Positions 26,335-36,013 are shown, numbered from the stretch's first letter. The stretch is 64,000 bases of DNA from Crystallibacter degradans (GCF_012952295.1 NZ_JABBCH010000003.1:310001-374000); one strand, 5' to 3'. Program-made: numbers and translations. The notes: generated by a model not told the origin, from the sequence alone.

Positions 26335-28602
26335 ATGCCGGCTCGTAAATCCCCTTTTTTTGACACTGCTACCACGCTGGGCAAAATCATGGCGTTCCTA
26401 GGTATCAGTGCGCTCTGCGGCGTGCTCGCTGCCGGATTGCTGGTGCCCGCAGCGGCCGTAGCCGGTGTGGGGGCGACCTCGTCCATCGACTATTTCGACC
26501 AGCTGCCGGATGAGCTGCAGACCAGCCCGCTCTCCCAGCCCTCCAAGATCTACTCGGCGGACGGCAAGCTGATTGCCACCTTCTACGCCGAGAACCGCGT
26601 CCCCGTGACGCTGGACAAGGTCTCCGAACACATGCAGAACGCCATCATCTCCATTGAAGATGTGCGCTACTACGAGCATGGCGGCGTGGATCCGCAGGGC
26701 ATCATGCGTGCGGCTATGAGCAACATCGCAGGAGGCGACCTGCAGGGTGCGTCCACCCTGACCATGCAGTACGTGAACAACGTGCTCATCGACGCCGGTG
26801 CTTCCGCCGGCAAGAGCGCCGACGAACTGACGATCAGCGGCACCAAGTCGATCGGCGACAAGCTGCGCGAAGCCAAGCTCGCCATCGCTGTCGAAAAGGA
26901 ATACTCCAAGGAAGAGATCCTGCAGGGCTACCTGAACATCGTGCTCTTCAGCGGCCAGACCTACGGCATTGAGGCCGCGGCGCAGACCTTCTTCGGGGTG
27001 CCGGCAGCCAAGCTGAACATCGCGCAGTCCGCCATGCTGGCCGGCATGGTGCAGTCCCCCAACTACTTCAATCCTGTGTCCAATCCGGAAGCGACCGTTG
27101 AACGCCGCAACACGGTTCTCGCCGCGATGCTGAGCAACCAGAAAATCACGCAGGAAGAGTATGACAAGGCGGTGGCCTCGGACCTCGGCATCGACCTGCA
27201 GCCGGTTCGTTCCGGCTGTGTTGCCGCGAACTTCGCGGACTACTTCTGCAGCTATGTGCAGCACGTCATCATGCAGTCAGACGCCTTCGGTGCCGACGCC
27301 ACGGAGCGCTCCAAGCTGCTGGCACGCGGTGGCCTGAACATCCAGACCACCCTGGATTCCCGCCTGCAGAAGTCCGCGCAGGAAAACGTTGAAGAGCAGG
27401 TTCCCATGGGCGACGAGTCCGGAGCGGGTTCGGCCATGGTGAGCGTGGAGCCCGGTACCGGCAAGATCCTGTCGATGGCCCAGAACACCAATTACAGTCC
27501 GGAACAGGACGCCAAGAACACAGAGCTGAACTTCAACGTGGATGCCGACATGGGCGGCACTGCCTACGGGTTCCAGCCCGGCTCGACCATCAAGCCGTTC
27601 ACCACGGTGGCATGGCTGGAGTCCGGCCGGAAGCTGAACGATCGGATCGACGCCAGCCGCACCAAGTATCCGGCCGGCTACGACTGGAAAGCCAGCTGCC
27701 TGCCCGCCGGCGCCTGGTTCGGCGAGTGGGACTTCAAGAACGCAATCTCCGGCTGGGAGCGGACCATGACAGTCAGCGAAGGCCTGACCAAGTCGATCAA
27801 CTCCGCCACCGCCGCGCAGGCCGCCATCCTGGACCTCTGCGATATCCGCGATGCCGCCACCCGGATGGGCGTGCACCGCGCCGTCGACGGCGAGCCGTTC
27901 GAGGTCAACAACCCCTCCTTCGTGATCGGCGGACAGGAAGTCGCGCCGATCACCATGGCAGCTTCCTTCGCCACGTTCGCCAGCGGCGGTATCTACTGCA
28001 AGCCCATAGCGCTGACGTCAGTCAAGGATGCGCAGGGCAAAGAATACGAAGTGCCCAAGGAATCCTGCGAGCGGGCCATCTCCAAAGATGTTGCCAACGC
28101 CGTGACCATCCCGCTGGAGAACCTCGTGTCGGACAGCCCGGGATACATGCGGCCCATGGGCTTCCCGGCCGCTGCCAAGACCGGCACCACGGACGTGTCC
28201 GAGCAGACCTGGACGGTCGGCTACACCACCGGCCTGGCTACGGCATCCTGGGTGGGCAACTGGACCTCGTACGATTCGCTCAACAACATTCCCATCAACG
28301 GCGTTACCCGCGACTACGTGGACGGCGCCACCATCGCCGGCGCCCAGTGGACTGAATACATGATGGACGTTGCACCGCTCTACGAGACGGCTGCGTTCGA
28401 CAATCCGCCGAACAGCATCGTGAACCCGGCGCAGTCCCAGCCCCGGCAGTCCCAGAACAACGGGGGCAGTTCGGACAACGGTGGAGGATCAAACAACGAC
28501 GGCGGCTCCGACGACCGCGGCAACGGCAACAACGGCCGTGGCAACGGTGGAAATGGAAACGGAAACGGCAACGGTAACGGCGGCGGAAATGATGACGACT
28601 AA
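26335..28602 (+). CDS. Class A penicillin-binding protein (PonA2-like)
   Basis: A 755-residue bifunctional peptidoglycan synthase. After a short cytoplasmic N-terminus there is one TM helix (MAFLGISALCGVLAAGLLVP). The GT51 glycosyltransferase follows: IEDVRYYEHGGVDPQGIMRA with its catalytic Glu, then GASTLTMQYVNN and YLNIVLFSGQTYGIEAAAQT. The transpeptidase has the SxxK motif in PGSTIKPFTTV, an SxN-type motif in LTKSINSATAAQ and KTGTTD. It ends in a tail of about 55 residues made of Gly, Asn and Asp. No PASTA domain is seen. It is the positional counterpart of PonA2 (Rv3682) and is followed 2 bp later by a metallophosphoesterase gene, as in M. tuberculosis. Confidence 0.93.
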   Translation: MPARKSPFFDTATTLGKIMAFLGISALCGVLAAGLLVPAAAVAGVGATSSIDYFDQLPDELQTSPLSQPSKIYSADGKLIATFYAENRVPVTLDKVSEHMQNAIISIEDVRYYEHGGVDPQGIMRAAMSNIAGGDLQGASTLTMQYVNNVLIDAGASAGKSADELTISGTKSIGDKLREAKLAIAVEKEYSKEEILQGYLNIVLFSGQTYGIEAAAQTFFGVPAAKLNIAQSAMLAGMVQSPNYFNPVSNPEATVERRNTVLAAMLSNQKITQEEYDKAVASDLGIDLQPVRSGCVAANFADYFCSYVQHVIMQSDAFGADATERSKLLARGGLNIQTTLDSRLQKSAQENVEEQVPMGDESGAGSAMVSVEPGTGKILSMAQNTNYSPEQDAKNTELNFNVDADMGGTAYGFQPGSTIKPFTTVAWLESGRKLNDRIDASRTKYPAGYDWKASCLPAGAWFGEWDFKNAISGWERTMTVSEGLTKSINSATAAQAAILDLCDIRDAATRMGVHRAVDGEPFEVNNPSFVIGGQEVAPITMAASFATFASGGIYCKPIALTSVKDAQGKEYEVPKESCERAISKDVANAVTIPLENLVSDSPGYMRPMGFPAAAKTGTTDVSEQTWTVGYTTGLATASWVGNWTSYDSLNNIPINGVTRDYVDGATIAGAQWTEYMMDVAPLYETAAFDNPPNSIVNPAQSQPRQSQNNGGSSDNGGGSNNDGGSDDRGNGNNGRGNGGNGNGNGNGNGGGNDDD
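28464..28599 (+). repeat. GGN/AAC-rich codon repeat coding the PBP tail
   Basis: A short imperfect repeat of GGAAAC/GGCAAC-type hexamers coding alternating Gly-Asn (and Gly-Gly, Asp) residues at the PBP C-terminus. The length is likely to vary between strains by slippage. Confidence 0.6.
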
Positions 28603-28604
28603 CC

Positions 28605-29549
28605 ATGGACGTTGAGCACCTGCGCAAGCAGCTTCGCACGGCCGGCCGTGTGGCACTTGGTGTCACGGCGGCCGGCAGCGCCGCCTTTGCCTACGGCAGC
28701 CTGATTGAGCGCAACCTCTTCGGCGTCCGTGAGGAAACCCTTGCCATCCTGCCGCCCGGACGCCGTCCGCTGAGGATCCTGCATCTTTCGGACATCCACA
28801 TGACCCCCGGCCAGAAGCGCAAGCAGCAGTGGCTGCGTTCCCTGGCAGGCTTGGAGCCGGACCTGGTGGTCAATACCGGGGACAACCTCAGCCACCGCCA
28901 GGCCGTGGAACCGCTGCTCGAAGCCCTCGCTCCCCTGCGCGAGTTCCCCGGCGTCTTTGTACCGGGCTCCAACGATTACTACGCGCCGGTACTGAAGAAT
29001 CCTTTCGGCTACTTCACCGGCCCGTCCGACCAGCCCAACGACTACGCGGACCGGGAGCTGCCCTGGCGCCACATGCACGCCACCTTCAGCACCTCGGGCT
29101 GGATGGATCTGACCAACCGTCACCAATCCATGGTGCTCCACGGGCTGCGTCTGGACTTTACCGGCGTCGATGACCCGCATCTGGAGCGCGACCGGTACAC
29201 GGGCTATCCGCACGGTTCTTCGACCTCCGAGGCAGCGGACCATGTGCGCATCGCCGTAGCACACGCCCCTTACCAACGCGTGCTGGACTACTTCACCGCC
29301 GATGACCCGGACCTCATCCTGGCCGGACACACCCACGGCGGCCAGGTCTGCATCCCGGGCTACGGCGCATTAGTGACCAACTGCGACCTGCCCACGTGGC
29401 GGGCCAAGGGCCTGACGTACTGGGAGCACGCGGGCCGCAGCGTGCCGTTGAACGTCTCCGCCGGGCTGGGCACGTCCCGGAAGGCCCCGGTGCGCTTTGC
29501 CTGCCGCCCCGAGGCGGTTCTGCTGACCCTCACGCCCCGCTCCCCCTGA
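28605..29549 (+). CDS. Membrane-anchored metallophosphoesterase (YkuE/Rv3683-like)
   Basis: A 314-residue calcineurin-like phosphoesterase. One N-terminal hydrophobic helix (residues about 12-32) is followed by the binuclear metal motifs LRILHLSDIHMTP (D-x-H), NTGDNLSH (GD), PGSNDYYAP (GNxD-like), AVAHAP and LAGHTHGGQVCIPG (GHxH). Family members often act on lipid-linked pyrophosphates or similar substrates; the substrate here is unknown. It lies 2 bp after the PBP gene and is surely co-transcribed, which suggests an envelope role. Confidence 0.88.
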   Translation: MDVEHLRKQLRTAGRVALGVTAAGSAAFAYGSLIERNLFGVREETLAILPPGRRPLRILHLSDIHMTPGQKRKQQWLRSLAGLEPDLVVNTGDNLSHRQAVEPLLEALAPLREFPGVFVPGSNDYYAPVLKNPFGYFTGPSDQPNDYADRELPWRHMHATFSTSGWMDLTNRHQSMVLHGLRLDFTGVDDPHLERDRYTGYPHGSSTSEAADHVRIAVAHAPYQRVLDYFTADDPDLILAGHTHGGQVCIPGYGALVTNCDLPTWRAKGLTYWEHAGRSVPLNVSAGLGTSRKAPVRFACRPEAVLLTLTPRSP

Positions 29550-29699
29550 CGATTCCGGGGTCGGTTCAGGCGCGGCGGGACGACATCAGGCCGTGTGTCC
29601 AGCGTCACCTGGTCCCCGATTTCAGCTTTCCGCCCTTTCTCCGCTATTCTTGAACAGTTGCTTTTGCTGCTGTGGACAACGACGGCGGAGCAATGGTTT

Positions 29700-29774
<75 letters not shown>

Positions 29775-29785
29775 GAAACCAGCAG

Positions 29786-29832
29786 GAAAGGCCTCCGGCC
29801 GGCAGCAATGCCAGGCCGGGGGCCTTTCTTCT
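29786..29832 (+). terminator. Terminator after tRNA-Pro
   Basis: A 15-bp stem (GAAAGGCCTCCGGCC with GGCCGGGGGCCTTTC, one G-T pair) and a 13-nt loop, followed by TTCTT. It ends the tRNA transcript. Confidence 0.75.
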
Positions 29833-29870
29833 TGCCAGCTTGATCTTTCAGCCAAATACACAAAGTATTG

Positions 29871-29886
29871 GTTGCATGGGTGCAAC
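29871..29886. promoter_or_regulatory. Inverted repeat over the start codon of the FAD monooxygenase gene
   Basis: GTTGCA-TGGG-TGCAAC: a perfect 6-bp inverted repeat with a 4-nt centre that includes the ATG at 29876. It could be an operator or an mRNA hairpin that hides the start. No regulator gene is adjacent. Confidence 0.35.
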
Positions 29887-31033
29887 TGAGCGCAAGGCAA
29901 TCATCATCGGAGCCGGAATCGGCGGGCTGTCTACGGCCTTGGCCTTGCAGAACACGGGCTGGAAGGTCCACGTACTGGAACGCTCCGGCACCTTGTCACC
30001 TTCCGGCACCGGCCTGTCCCTCTGGCCCAACGCCCTGGCCGCGCTGGAACGGCTTGGCGTGCTGGACGAGGTGCTGGCGGCTGCAGTTCCCGTCCGCGGC
30101 GACGTGCTGGACATGGACGGCAACCCGATCATGCTGCTGGAGCAGCTGGACGTCCGGCGCCGTTACGGCCTGCCCATCCAGATGATCCACCGCGCGGACC
30201 TCACGGCCATCCTGGCCAAGCCGCTGGCGGTCAACACCGTGCACCTGGGCCTCAACGCCGTCGGCTTCCAACCCGGCTTTCCCAGAAGTACCGTCGAACT
30301 CGACAACGGCGGCCGGCAGAGCGCTGAACTCGTGGTCGGTGCGGAGGGGCTCTACTCGGTGGTCCGCCCCGCCCTGATCGGCCGGGACAAACCGCGCAGC
30401 TCTGGCACCACAGCCTTCCGCGGCGTGTGCGACGCGGCCGGGCTGGACCTCGACTCCGTCCCGTGGGGCGAAATGTGGGGAGACGGCGGCGTCTTCGGCG
30501 CCACTCCCCTCTCCGGAAACCGCATCTACTGGTACGCCACGGCGCCCAAAGAAGAGCTGGCAGGCGCCGGCCAGGACGGGTGGAAGATGACAGCGATCGA
30601 GAACTTCGCCCACTGGCACCCGGGTATCGAATCCGTCCTCGTCAAGACCGAGGAAAGCGCCATCATCGCGCACGAGCTCTTCGACCGGAAACCCGAGCCG
30701 GTCTGGTCCGGGCGTTCGGCCACGCTGGTCGGCGACGCGGCCCATCCCATGCTCCCCTTCCTGGGACAGGGCGCCTGCCAGGCGCTGGAAGACGCCGTCG
30801 CGCTGGCAGACGCGCTGGCGGGTAAGGATTCGATTGCAGACGGATTGGTGGAATACGAATCGATCCGCGCGCCGCGGGCCAACGAAATAGTGGAACGCTC
30901 ACGGACCATGTCGCGCCTGGCCCAGCTGGACTCCGCGCCGCTGCGCAAGGCGCGCAATACCACCATGCGGCTGCTGCCCAAAGCCCTCAGACTCCGCCGT
31001 CTGGACGCCGTGGTGGGCTACGAGGGGCATTGA
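29876..31033 (+). CDS. FAD-dependent monooxygenase (UbiH/PHBH-like)
   Basis: A 385-residue group A flavoprotein monooxygenase. The N-terminal Rossmann motif AIIIGAGIGGLSTALALQN (GxGxxG) is followed by an Arg-containing substrate pocket strand (GTGLSLWPNALAALERLG). The mid-protein DG-type motif lies at VVGAEGLYSVVR, and the second FAD motif is LVGDAAHPMLPFLGQGACQALEDA (GD). These enzymes hydroxylate aromatic or polyketide substrates with NAD(P)H and O2; the substrate is not clear. No catabolic gene lies next to it. The ATG sits inside a perfect inverted repeat, so its expression may be controlled. Confidence 0.85.
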   Translation: MGATERKAIIIGAGIGGLSTALALQNTGWKVHVLERSGTLSPSGTGLSLWPNALAALERLGVLDEVLAAAVPVRGDVLDMDGNPIMLLEQLDVRRRYGLPIQMIHRADLTAILAKPLAVNTVHLGLNAVGFQPGFPRSTVELDNGGRQSAELVVGAEGLYSVVRPALIGRDKPRSSGTTAFRGVCDAAGLDLDSVPWGEMWGDGGVFGATPLSGNRIYWYATAPKEELAGAGQDGWKMTAIENFAHWHPGIESVLVKTEESAIIAHELFDRKPEPVWSGRSATLVGDAAHPMLPFLGQGACQALEDAVALADALAGKDSIADGLVEYESIRAPRANEIVERSRTMSRLAQLDSAPLRKARNTTMRLLPKALRLRRLDAVVGYEGH

Positions 31034-31093
31034 CTTACGTGCCGGTCCGTACTGCAATGGCTTAAAGGGCTGTGCAGTTAGGAGGTCCCGGCC

Positions 31094-31771
31094 ATGAACC
31101 TCACGGACTACGGTCAGCTGCTGCTCGCCGGTTTTGGCGTCGTCGCCATTATCGCTGCGACCACATGGGCTGCCGGGCGGGGAATCGACCGTCCGGATGA
31201 CCTGGACAATACCTTCTGGTACGGCTTTGCGGGCCTGTCCTGCGCCCTGACGCTCGTCTTCCTGGCCTCGGCCCTCAGCGCCACCGCGGCGTCGGTCCTG
31301 ATGGCGCTGCTGCTGCTTACGCTGGTTCCGGCAGGCCTGCACCTGCGCCGCCGGTGGCTGAGGGGCAGCCAGTCCGCGGATACGAATGCCGCAGCACCGT
31401 TGTCCGCGCAGCACGATGCGCTGATCAAGCGGTGGCTGCAGTACGAGCTGGATCCAGCCGCCGCTGCCGCTGCCCCGGCCCTGAGCGATGCGGCCAACCC
31501 TGCAACTGCGGCCATGCTGCGCGGAATGCGGCGCGCCGAACTGCTGCGGCCTGACAGAGGGCAGCACGGAAAGGGCGGATTCAGCCGTGGCAGCGAGGAG
31601 CTGGCGGCCTATGCCGGGGCCGTCACCGAATTCGGGCGGCTGCTCGCCGCCGCCGAACGGGAGGCCGGGCTACCGGCTCACGAGGCGGCACACTTCATTG
31701 CCCGCCCCGTCGGCGAACCCGGCCCTACCGGCCGTGTTATGCCTGCAGTCAGGAGAACTGCCGGCCAGTGA
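31094..31771 (+). CDS. Membrane protein of unknown function
   Basis: A 225-residue protein I do not recognise. There are three hydrophobic segments in the first 90 residues (YGQLLLAGFGVVAIIAATTW, TFWYGFAGLSCALTLVFLAS, ASVLMALLLLTLVPAGLHL). A cytoplasmic C-terminal half follows with Ala-rich helices (RWLQYELDPAAAAAAPALSD) and a conserved-looking HEAAHFIARPVGEPGP end. The ATG is preceded by a strong AGGAGGT Shine-Dalgarno sequence. Its 3' end overlaps purC on the other strand by 23 bp. Confidence 0.7.
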   Translation: MNLTDYGQLLLAGFGVVAIIAATTWAAGRGIDRPDDLDNTFWYGFAGLSCALTLVFLASALSATAASVLMALLLLTLVPAGLHLRRRWLRGSQSADTNAAAPLSAQHDALIKRWLQYELDPAAAAAAPALSDAANPATAAMLRGMRRAELLRPDRGQHGKGGFSRGSEELAAYAGAVTEFGRLLAAAEREAGLPAHEAAHFIARPVGEPGPTGRVMPAVRRTAGQ

Positions 31772-32705
31772 GCCGCTCGTACGCCTCCACATAGCGGGCC
31801 CTGGTCTTCTCCACGATTTCCTCCGGCAGGGCAGGCGGCGGCGTATCCGATGACTTGTCCCAGCCGGATTCGTCCGAGGTGAGCCAGTCCCGGACAAACT
31901 GCTTGTCGAAGGACGGCTGGGCCTGGCCCGGCGCATAAGTGGCCGCGTCCCAGAAGCGGGAAGAATCCGGCGTCAGGACCTCGTCGCCCAGAGTGATTTC
32001 CCCAGTTTCCGGATCCATCCCGAACTCCACCTTGGTATCGGCCAGGATGATGCCCCGTTCACGGGCGATCTCCTCGGCCCGGCGGTAGATCTCCAGTGTT
32101 TTCTTGCTCAGCTGGGCGGCGATATCGTCGCCCACCATGGACACCACGGCGTCGTACGTAATGTTCTCATCGTGTTGGCCCACTTCGGCTTTAGCCGAGG
32201 GGGTGAAGATAGCCGGCTCCAGGCGGGAACCGTCTACCAGTCCCTCGGGCAGCGGGATGGCGCACACTGTGCGGGACTCGCGGTACTCGGCCAAGCCGGA
32301 GCCGGTGAGGTAGCCGCGGGCGATGCATTCCACCGGGAACATGTCCAGCTTCTTGCAGACCATCGCGCGGCCGGCAACGGCCTCGGGGACATCGGTGGAC
32401 ACCACGTGGTTGGCCACACCCTGAAGCTGCTCGAACCACCACAGGCTCAGCTGGGTCAGGACCCGTCCCTTGTCAGGAATCGGCGTGCTCAGCACATGGT
32501 CGTACGCGCTGATCCGGTCGCTGGCCACTACCAGCACGGTCTGCGCATCATCCATCGGATCCGGCAGCCGGTGCCGCGCCGCAGACTTATTGTTGGACTG
32601 TGCGGAGGTCTCGGCCGGCTGCGCGGGAATATAAAGGTCGCGTACCTTGCCGGAGTACACGTGCGTCCAGCCGGGCAGCTCCAGGTGTTCGGGGTTGAAG
32701 TTCAT
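31749..32705 (-). CDS. purC: Phosphoribosylaminoimidazole-succinocarboxamide synthase (SAICAR synthetase)
   Basis: A 318-residue enzyme of de novo purine synthesis (CAIR + Asp + ATP to SAICAR). SGKVRDLY is the ATP loop; VVASDRISAYDHVL, VECIARGYLTGSG and LADTKVEFGMD are family motifs. An unusual Gln/Ser/Asn/Arg-rich insert of about 25 residues sits between the first strand (LYIP) and the next (TVLVVASDRIS), where the family usually has a tight turn. The ATG overlaps the purD stop (ATGA), so the two are translated together. Confidence 0.95.
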   Translation of the reverse strand: MNFNPEHLELPGWTHVYSGKVRDLYIPAQPAETSAQSNNKSAARHRLPDPMDDAQTVLVVASDRISAYDHVLSTPIPDKGRVLTQLSLWWFEQLQGVANHVVSTDVPEAVAGRAMVCKKLDMFPVECIARGYLTGSGLAEYRESRTVCAIPLPEGLVDGSRLEPAIFTPSAKAEVGQHDENITYDAVVSMVGDDIAAQLSKKTLEIYRRAEEIARERGIILADTKVEFGMDPETGEITLGDEVLTPDSSRFWDAATYAPGQAQPSFDKQFVRDWLTSDESGWDKSSDTPPPALPEEIVEKTRARYVEAYERLTGRQFS

Positions 32706-34012
32706 GCCAGATCCTTTGCTGCTGATTCGTTTCGCTGGCCGGGCAGGACGATCTCGCCATTGGCAGCCTTAAGTCCGATGTCCGTGCGGTGCTGTGAGCC
32801 GTCCAGGTGGATGAGTTCCACGCCGTCGTAGGCCTTTTCCCTTGCCTCCACCAGGTCTTCACCCAGGGCGACGACGGCGAGCACCCGCCCACCGGCGCTG
32901 ACCACCTTGCGGTGCTCGTCCAGGGCCGTGCCCGCGTGGATCACGTGTACGTCCTCGAGGGCGTTGGCCTTCTTCAGGCCGCGCACCCGGTCCCCGGTCC
33001 GGGGCTTGCCCGGGTAGTTCTCCGAAGCGACAACCACGGTCACGGCGCTGCGCCTGGACCAGTTGAGCTGTTCGGACGGGTCCAGCTCGCCCTTGGCCGC
33101 GGCGAGCAGCAGCCCGCCCAGCGGTGTACGCAGGCGCGCCAGCACCGCCTGCGTCTCGGGGTCACCGAAGCGTGCGTTGAATTCGATCACGCGCAGGCCG
33201 CGGCTGGTCAGGGCCAGACCGCAGAACAGGACGCCGACAAAGGGCGTGCCGCGGTTGGCCATTTCGGTGATCGTCGGCATCGCCACGCGGGCCATGACCT
33301 CGTCCACGAAGCCCCGCGGCAGCCACTCCAGCGGCGTGTAGGCGCCCATGCCGCCGGTGTTCGGGCCTTCGTCGCCGTCGTAAATCCGTTTGAAGTCCTG
33401 CGCCGGCACCAGCGGAACGGCCCGCTCGCCGTCGGAAATCACAAAGAGGGAGACCTCCGGGCCATCCAGGTATTCCTCGATCACCACTTCCCCGCCGGCA
33501 TCGAAGCAGGACTGTGCGTGGGCCAGGGCCTCGTCGCGGTCCTCGGTGACCACCACGCCCTTGCCCGCGGCCAGACCGTCGTCCTTAACCACGTAGGGGG
33601 CGCCGAAAGTGTCCAGCGCCGCGGCGGCTTCCTCCGCGTTGACGGCCACCCTGGCCATCGCCGTGGGCACGTTGGCCGCGGCCATGATCTGCTTGGCGAA
33701 GGCTTTGGAGCCTTCAAGACGGGCAGCTTCCTTACTCGGCCCGAAAACCGCGATGCCCGCTTCCCGCAGCGGATCCGCCACGCCCGCAGCCAGCGGGGCC
33801 TCCGGCCCGATGACCACCAGGTCGGACTCCAGCCGTTGCGCGAGCGCCAGCACTGCTGCCGCGTCGTTGGCGTTAATGTCGTAGGTGGGCACTATCTGCG
33901 CGATGCCCGCGTTTCCGGGCGCTGCATGCACCTCGGTCACGTAGGGGTCGCTCAGCAGGGCTCGGACAATTGCGTGCTCGCGGCCGCCGGGGCCAATCAC
34001 AAGTACCTTCAC
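32702..34012 (-). CDS. purD: Phosphoribosylamine--glycine ligase (GAR synthetase)
   Basis: A 436-residue ATP-grasp enzyme (PRA + Gly + ATP to GAR). The start [18 protein letters not shown] is diagnostic; [34 protein letters not shown], the ATP-grasp core ([15 protein letters not shown]) and [14 protein letters not shown] complete it. The GTG at 34012 has no Shine-Dalgarno sequence and a TACGCT hexamer 8 nt upstream. The frame is open far upstream, but that part is antisense to the asparaginase gene and not real. It is divergent from the asparaginase gene, 79 bp away. Confidence 0.95.
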   Translation of the reverse strand: MKVLVIGPGGREHAIVRALLSDPYVTEVHAAPGNAGIAQIVPTYDINANDAAAVLALAQRLESDLVVIGPEAPLAAGVADPLREAGIAVFGPSKEAARLEGSKAFAKQIMAAANVPTAMARVAVNAEEAAAALDTFGAPYVVKDDGLAAGKGVVVTEDRDEALAHAQSCFDAGGEVVIEEYLDGPEVSLFVISDGERAVPLVPAQDFKRIYDGDEGPNTGGMGAYTPLEWLPRGFVDEVMARVAMPTITEMANRGTPFVGVLFCGLALTSRGLRVIEFNARFGDPETQAVLARLRTPLGGLLLAAAKGELDPSEQLNWSRRSAVTVVVASENYPGKPRTGDRVRGLKKANALEDVHVIHAGTALDEHRKVVSAGGRVLAVVALGEDLVEAREKAYDGVELIHLDGSQHRTDIGLKAANGEIVLPGQRNESAAKDLA

Positions 34013-34020
34013 AACGTCTA

Positions 34021-34026
34021 AGCGTA
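34021..34026 (-). promoter_or_regulatory. -10-like hexamer, leaderless purDC operon
   Basis: TACGCT on the minus strand, 8 nt before the purD GTG. Confidence 0.4.
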
Positions 34027-34078
34027 CTGGGCTTAGAGCGCGGTGCCCGAAGTGTTTCAGCAGACCTAAGCCGCCACC

Positions 34079-34084
34079 TAGACT
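34079..34084 (+). promoter_or_regulatory. -10-like hexamer, leaderless asparaginase gene
   Basis: TAGACT lies 7 nt before the ATG at 34092, the clearest case of the leaderless layout in this window. Confidence 0.5.
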
Positions 34085-34091
34085 TAGGGGC

Positions 34092-35096
34092 ATGCCCGAA
34101 ACCTTTAAAGCTGCCGACGCCGTCGAACTGGCAGTCGTGGAACGCAATGGCTTCATCGAGTCCCGCCACCTGGGCTCGGCCGTCGTGATGGCCGCGGACG
34201 GTTCCGTGGTCACCGAACTCGGCGACATCAGCGCCCCGATCTTCCCGCGGTCCGCGCTCAAGCCGTTCCAGGCCCTGGCCTCGATGCAGTCCGGCGTCCC
34301 GCTGCGCGGCGTCCAGGTAGCACTGGCCTGCGCCAGCCACACCGGCTCGCTGGAGCACATGGATGTGGTCAACGGCATGCTCAAGGCCGCCGACCTCACC
34401 GACGAAGACCTGCAGTGCCCGGAGGCCTGGCCGCAGGACGAGACGGCGCGGGGCTGGCTGGTCCGCACCGACCGCGGCCGGCAGCGCGTGGCGTTCAACT
34501 GCTCAGGCAAGCACGCCGGGTTCTTGTGGGCCTGTGCAGAAAACGGCTGGGACACCAAGACGTACCTGGATCCGAACCACCCGCTGCAGCGCCGCGTGAT
34601 GGAGATTATCGAGGAGTACACCGGCGAGCGGATCTCCCATCTGGCCACGGACGGCTGCGGCGCCCCGGTGCCCGCCGTGTCACTGACCGGGCTGGCGCGC
34701 GCCGTCGGCAAGCTCGCCAAAGCCCCCTCGGACAAGAACGCGGATGCCCGCGCGGCCACGATCGCCACCGCGATGGTGGACTATCCCTGGGCGGTCCAGG
34801 GCCACGGCGAGGAAAACACTGTGGTCATGGAGGACCTGGAGATCATCGCCAAGCTCGGCGCCGAGGGCGTGATGGTGATGGGCACGGATACGGGTGTCTC
34901 CGTTGCGGTGAAGATTCTCGACGGCGGGGCCCGGTCGGCGTCGCTGGTGGGGCTCACGCTGCTGGCGGCCGCCGGCGCGCTCGACGCGGAGAAAGTCGGC
35001 CCGGTGCTGGAGAAAGTGGTCAAACCCGTGCTCGGCGGCGGCGACCCGGTGGGCCGGATCCGGCTCGCTGCTCCGGTGATGGCACTGCTGGACTGA
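34092..35096 (+). CDS. Asparaginase (L-asparaginase II, thermolabile Rhizobium type)
   Basis: A 334-residue L-asparaginase of the COG4448 family (asparagine to aspartate + NH3), unrelated to the EcAII type. Signatures: [30 protein letters not shown] with the SxxK pair, [20 protein letters not shown] (SGKHxxxL, catalytic region) and [12 protein letters not shown]. It is cytoplasmic with no signal peptide. It is divergent from purDC and followed by two small genes; the link to purine synthesis is through Asp and Gln use at most. Confidence 0.9.
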   Translation: MPETFKAADAVELAVVERNGFIESRHLGSAVVMAADGSVVTELGDISAPIFPRSALKPFQALASMQSGVPLRGVQVALACASHTGSLEHMDVVNGMLKAADLTDEDLQCPEAWPQDETARGWLVRTDRGRQRVAFNCSGKHAGFLWACAENGWDTKTYLDPNHPLQRRVMEIIEEYTGERISHLATDGCGAPVPAVSLTGLARAVGKLAKAPSDKNADARAATIATAMVDYPWAVQGHGEENTVVMEDLEIIAKLGAEGVMVMGTDTGVSVAVKILDGGARSASLVGLTLLAAAGALDAEKVGPVLEKVVKPVLGGGDPVGRIRLAAPVMALLD

Positions 35097-35118
35097 CCGG
35101 CCGGGAAGAGAAGAAAAC

Positions 35119-35505
35119 ATGGCATTACGACGGCGGATCGCGGCCGCCGACGGCCACGCCGCCTTAAGCGCATGGCTGGGCGGGGCGACGGACCGCAAAA
35201 CCACCGCAACGGCCGTGCGGTTTTCGCTCGAGGAACTGGCGGAGAGGGCGCCGGGCAACAGCGTGGAAGTGCGGGTACCGCCGTTCGGTGTCACCCAATG
35301 CATCGAGGGTCCGCGGCACACCCGCGGCACCCCGCCCAACGTAGTGGAATGCGACGGTGCCACCTGGCTGGCGCTGGTGACCGGCACCGAAAACTGGAGC
35401 ACCGCCGTCGAAAGTGGAAAGGTCTCCGCCTCGGGGCTGCGGGCGGAACTGGCGGATCTCCTGCCCCTCTTCGCTCCGGACCACGGCGCCACCGGCAGCC
35501 GGTAG
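35119..35505 (+). CDS. Sterol carrier family (SCP-2-like) protein
   Basis: A 128-residue protein of the bacterial sterol-carrier-like family. [20 protein letters not shown] and [20 protein letters not shown] lead to [20 protein letters not shown] and [17 protein letters not shown], the pattern of the actinobacterial family found near purF. Its biochemical role is not known. It lies 22 bp after the asparaginase gene and is probably in the same transcript. Confidence 0.75.
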   Translation: MALRRRIAAADGHAALSAWLGGATDRKTTATAVRFSLEELAERAPGNSVEVRVPPFGVTQCIEGPRHTRGTPPNVVECDGATWLALVTGTENWSTAVESGKVSASGLRAELADLLPLFAPDHGATGSR

Positions 35506-35508
35506 GCT
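35503..35508 (+). promoter_or_regulatory. -10-like hexamer, leaderless membrane protein
   Basis: TAGGCT lies 6 nt before the ATG at 35515. It overlaps the stop codon of the SCP-like gene. Confidence 0.4.
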
Positions 35509-35514
35509 TGAACC

Positions 35515-35871
35515 ATGAGTTCCGAGCACGTTCCCGCTGAACCAGCCGAGCCCCGCGAGCCGGCTGGACCAGGTACCCCTAACCGTCGCGAAGTGCGGTT
35601 GCGCCGCGCGCCCAAATTCGGTCCGTTCATGGGCCTGGGAATTGTCCTCGGTGTCATCGTAGCCGCCATCTCCGCCTACACAGGTCCGGAAAACGCGGAA
35701 TTCACCCGCAGCTCCATTTTCGGTTTCCTGGCCGTACTCTTCGGCATCGCCGGCATGCTCCTCGGCGCCCTGGTGGTCCTGATCCTGGACCGGATCAGCA
35801 TCAAGCGCAGCGAGAAAATGATGGCCGTGGAAACCCCGGAACAGACCGACCCGGAACAAGAAGAGCGCTGA
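35515..35871 (+). CDS. Small two-TM membrane protein
   Basis: A 118-residue protein of unknown function that is often found ahead of purF in related actinobacteria. A Pro/Glu-rich N-terminal 30 residues, a basic stretch (RREVRLRRAPKFGPF), two TM helices (GLGIVLGVIVAAISAYT, FGFLAVLFGIAGMLLGALVV) and an acidic C-terminal tail. It lies 9 bp after the SCP-like gene, with its own -10-like hexamer. Confidence 0.75.
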   Translation: MSSEHVPAEPAEPREPAGPGTPNRREVRLRRAPKFGPFMGLGIVLGVIVAAISAYTGPENAEFTRSSIFGFLAVLFGIAGMLLGALVVLILDRISIKRSEKMMAVETPEQTDPEQEER

Positions 35872-36013
35872 GCCGGATTTAGCGTGCTGCCGGACGGTTC
35901 CGCGGTTCAGCGGCAGTGCCGTTGCTCACGCTGGATCCCTCCGGCCCCAAGGACGGCGCGCCCGGCTGGTCTTAGTTGCCGTAATCCGTTGCCCGGGTCC
36001 GTTATTAGCGTGA

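Noticed and set aside
32702-34768. Longer purD start giving 688 residues
   Set aside because: The extra N-terminal part is antisense to the asparaginase gene and unlike PurD, whose true start ([13 protein letters not shown]) follows the GTG at 34012.
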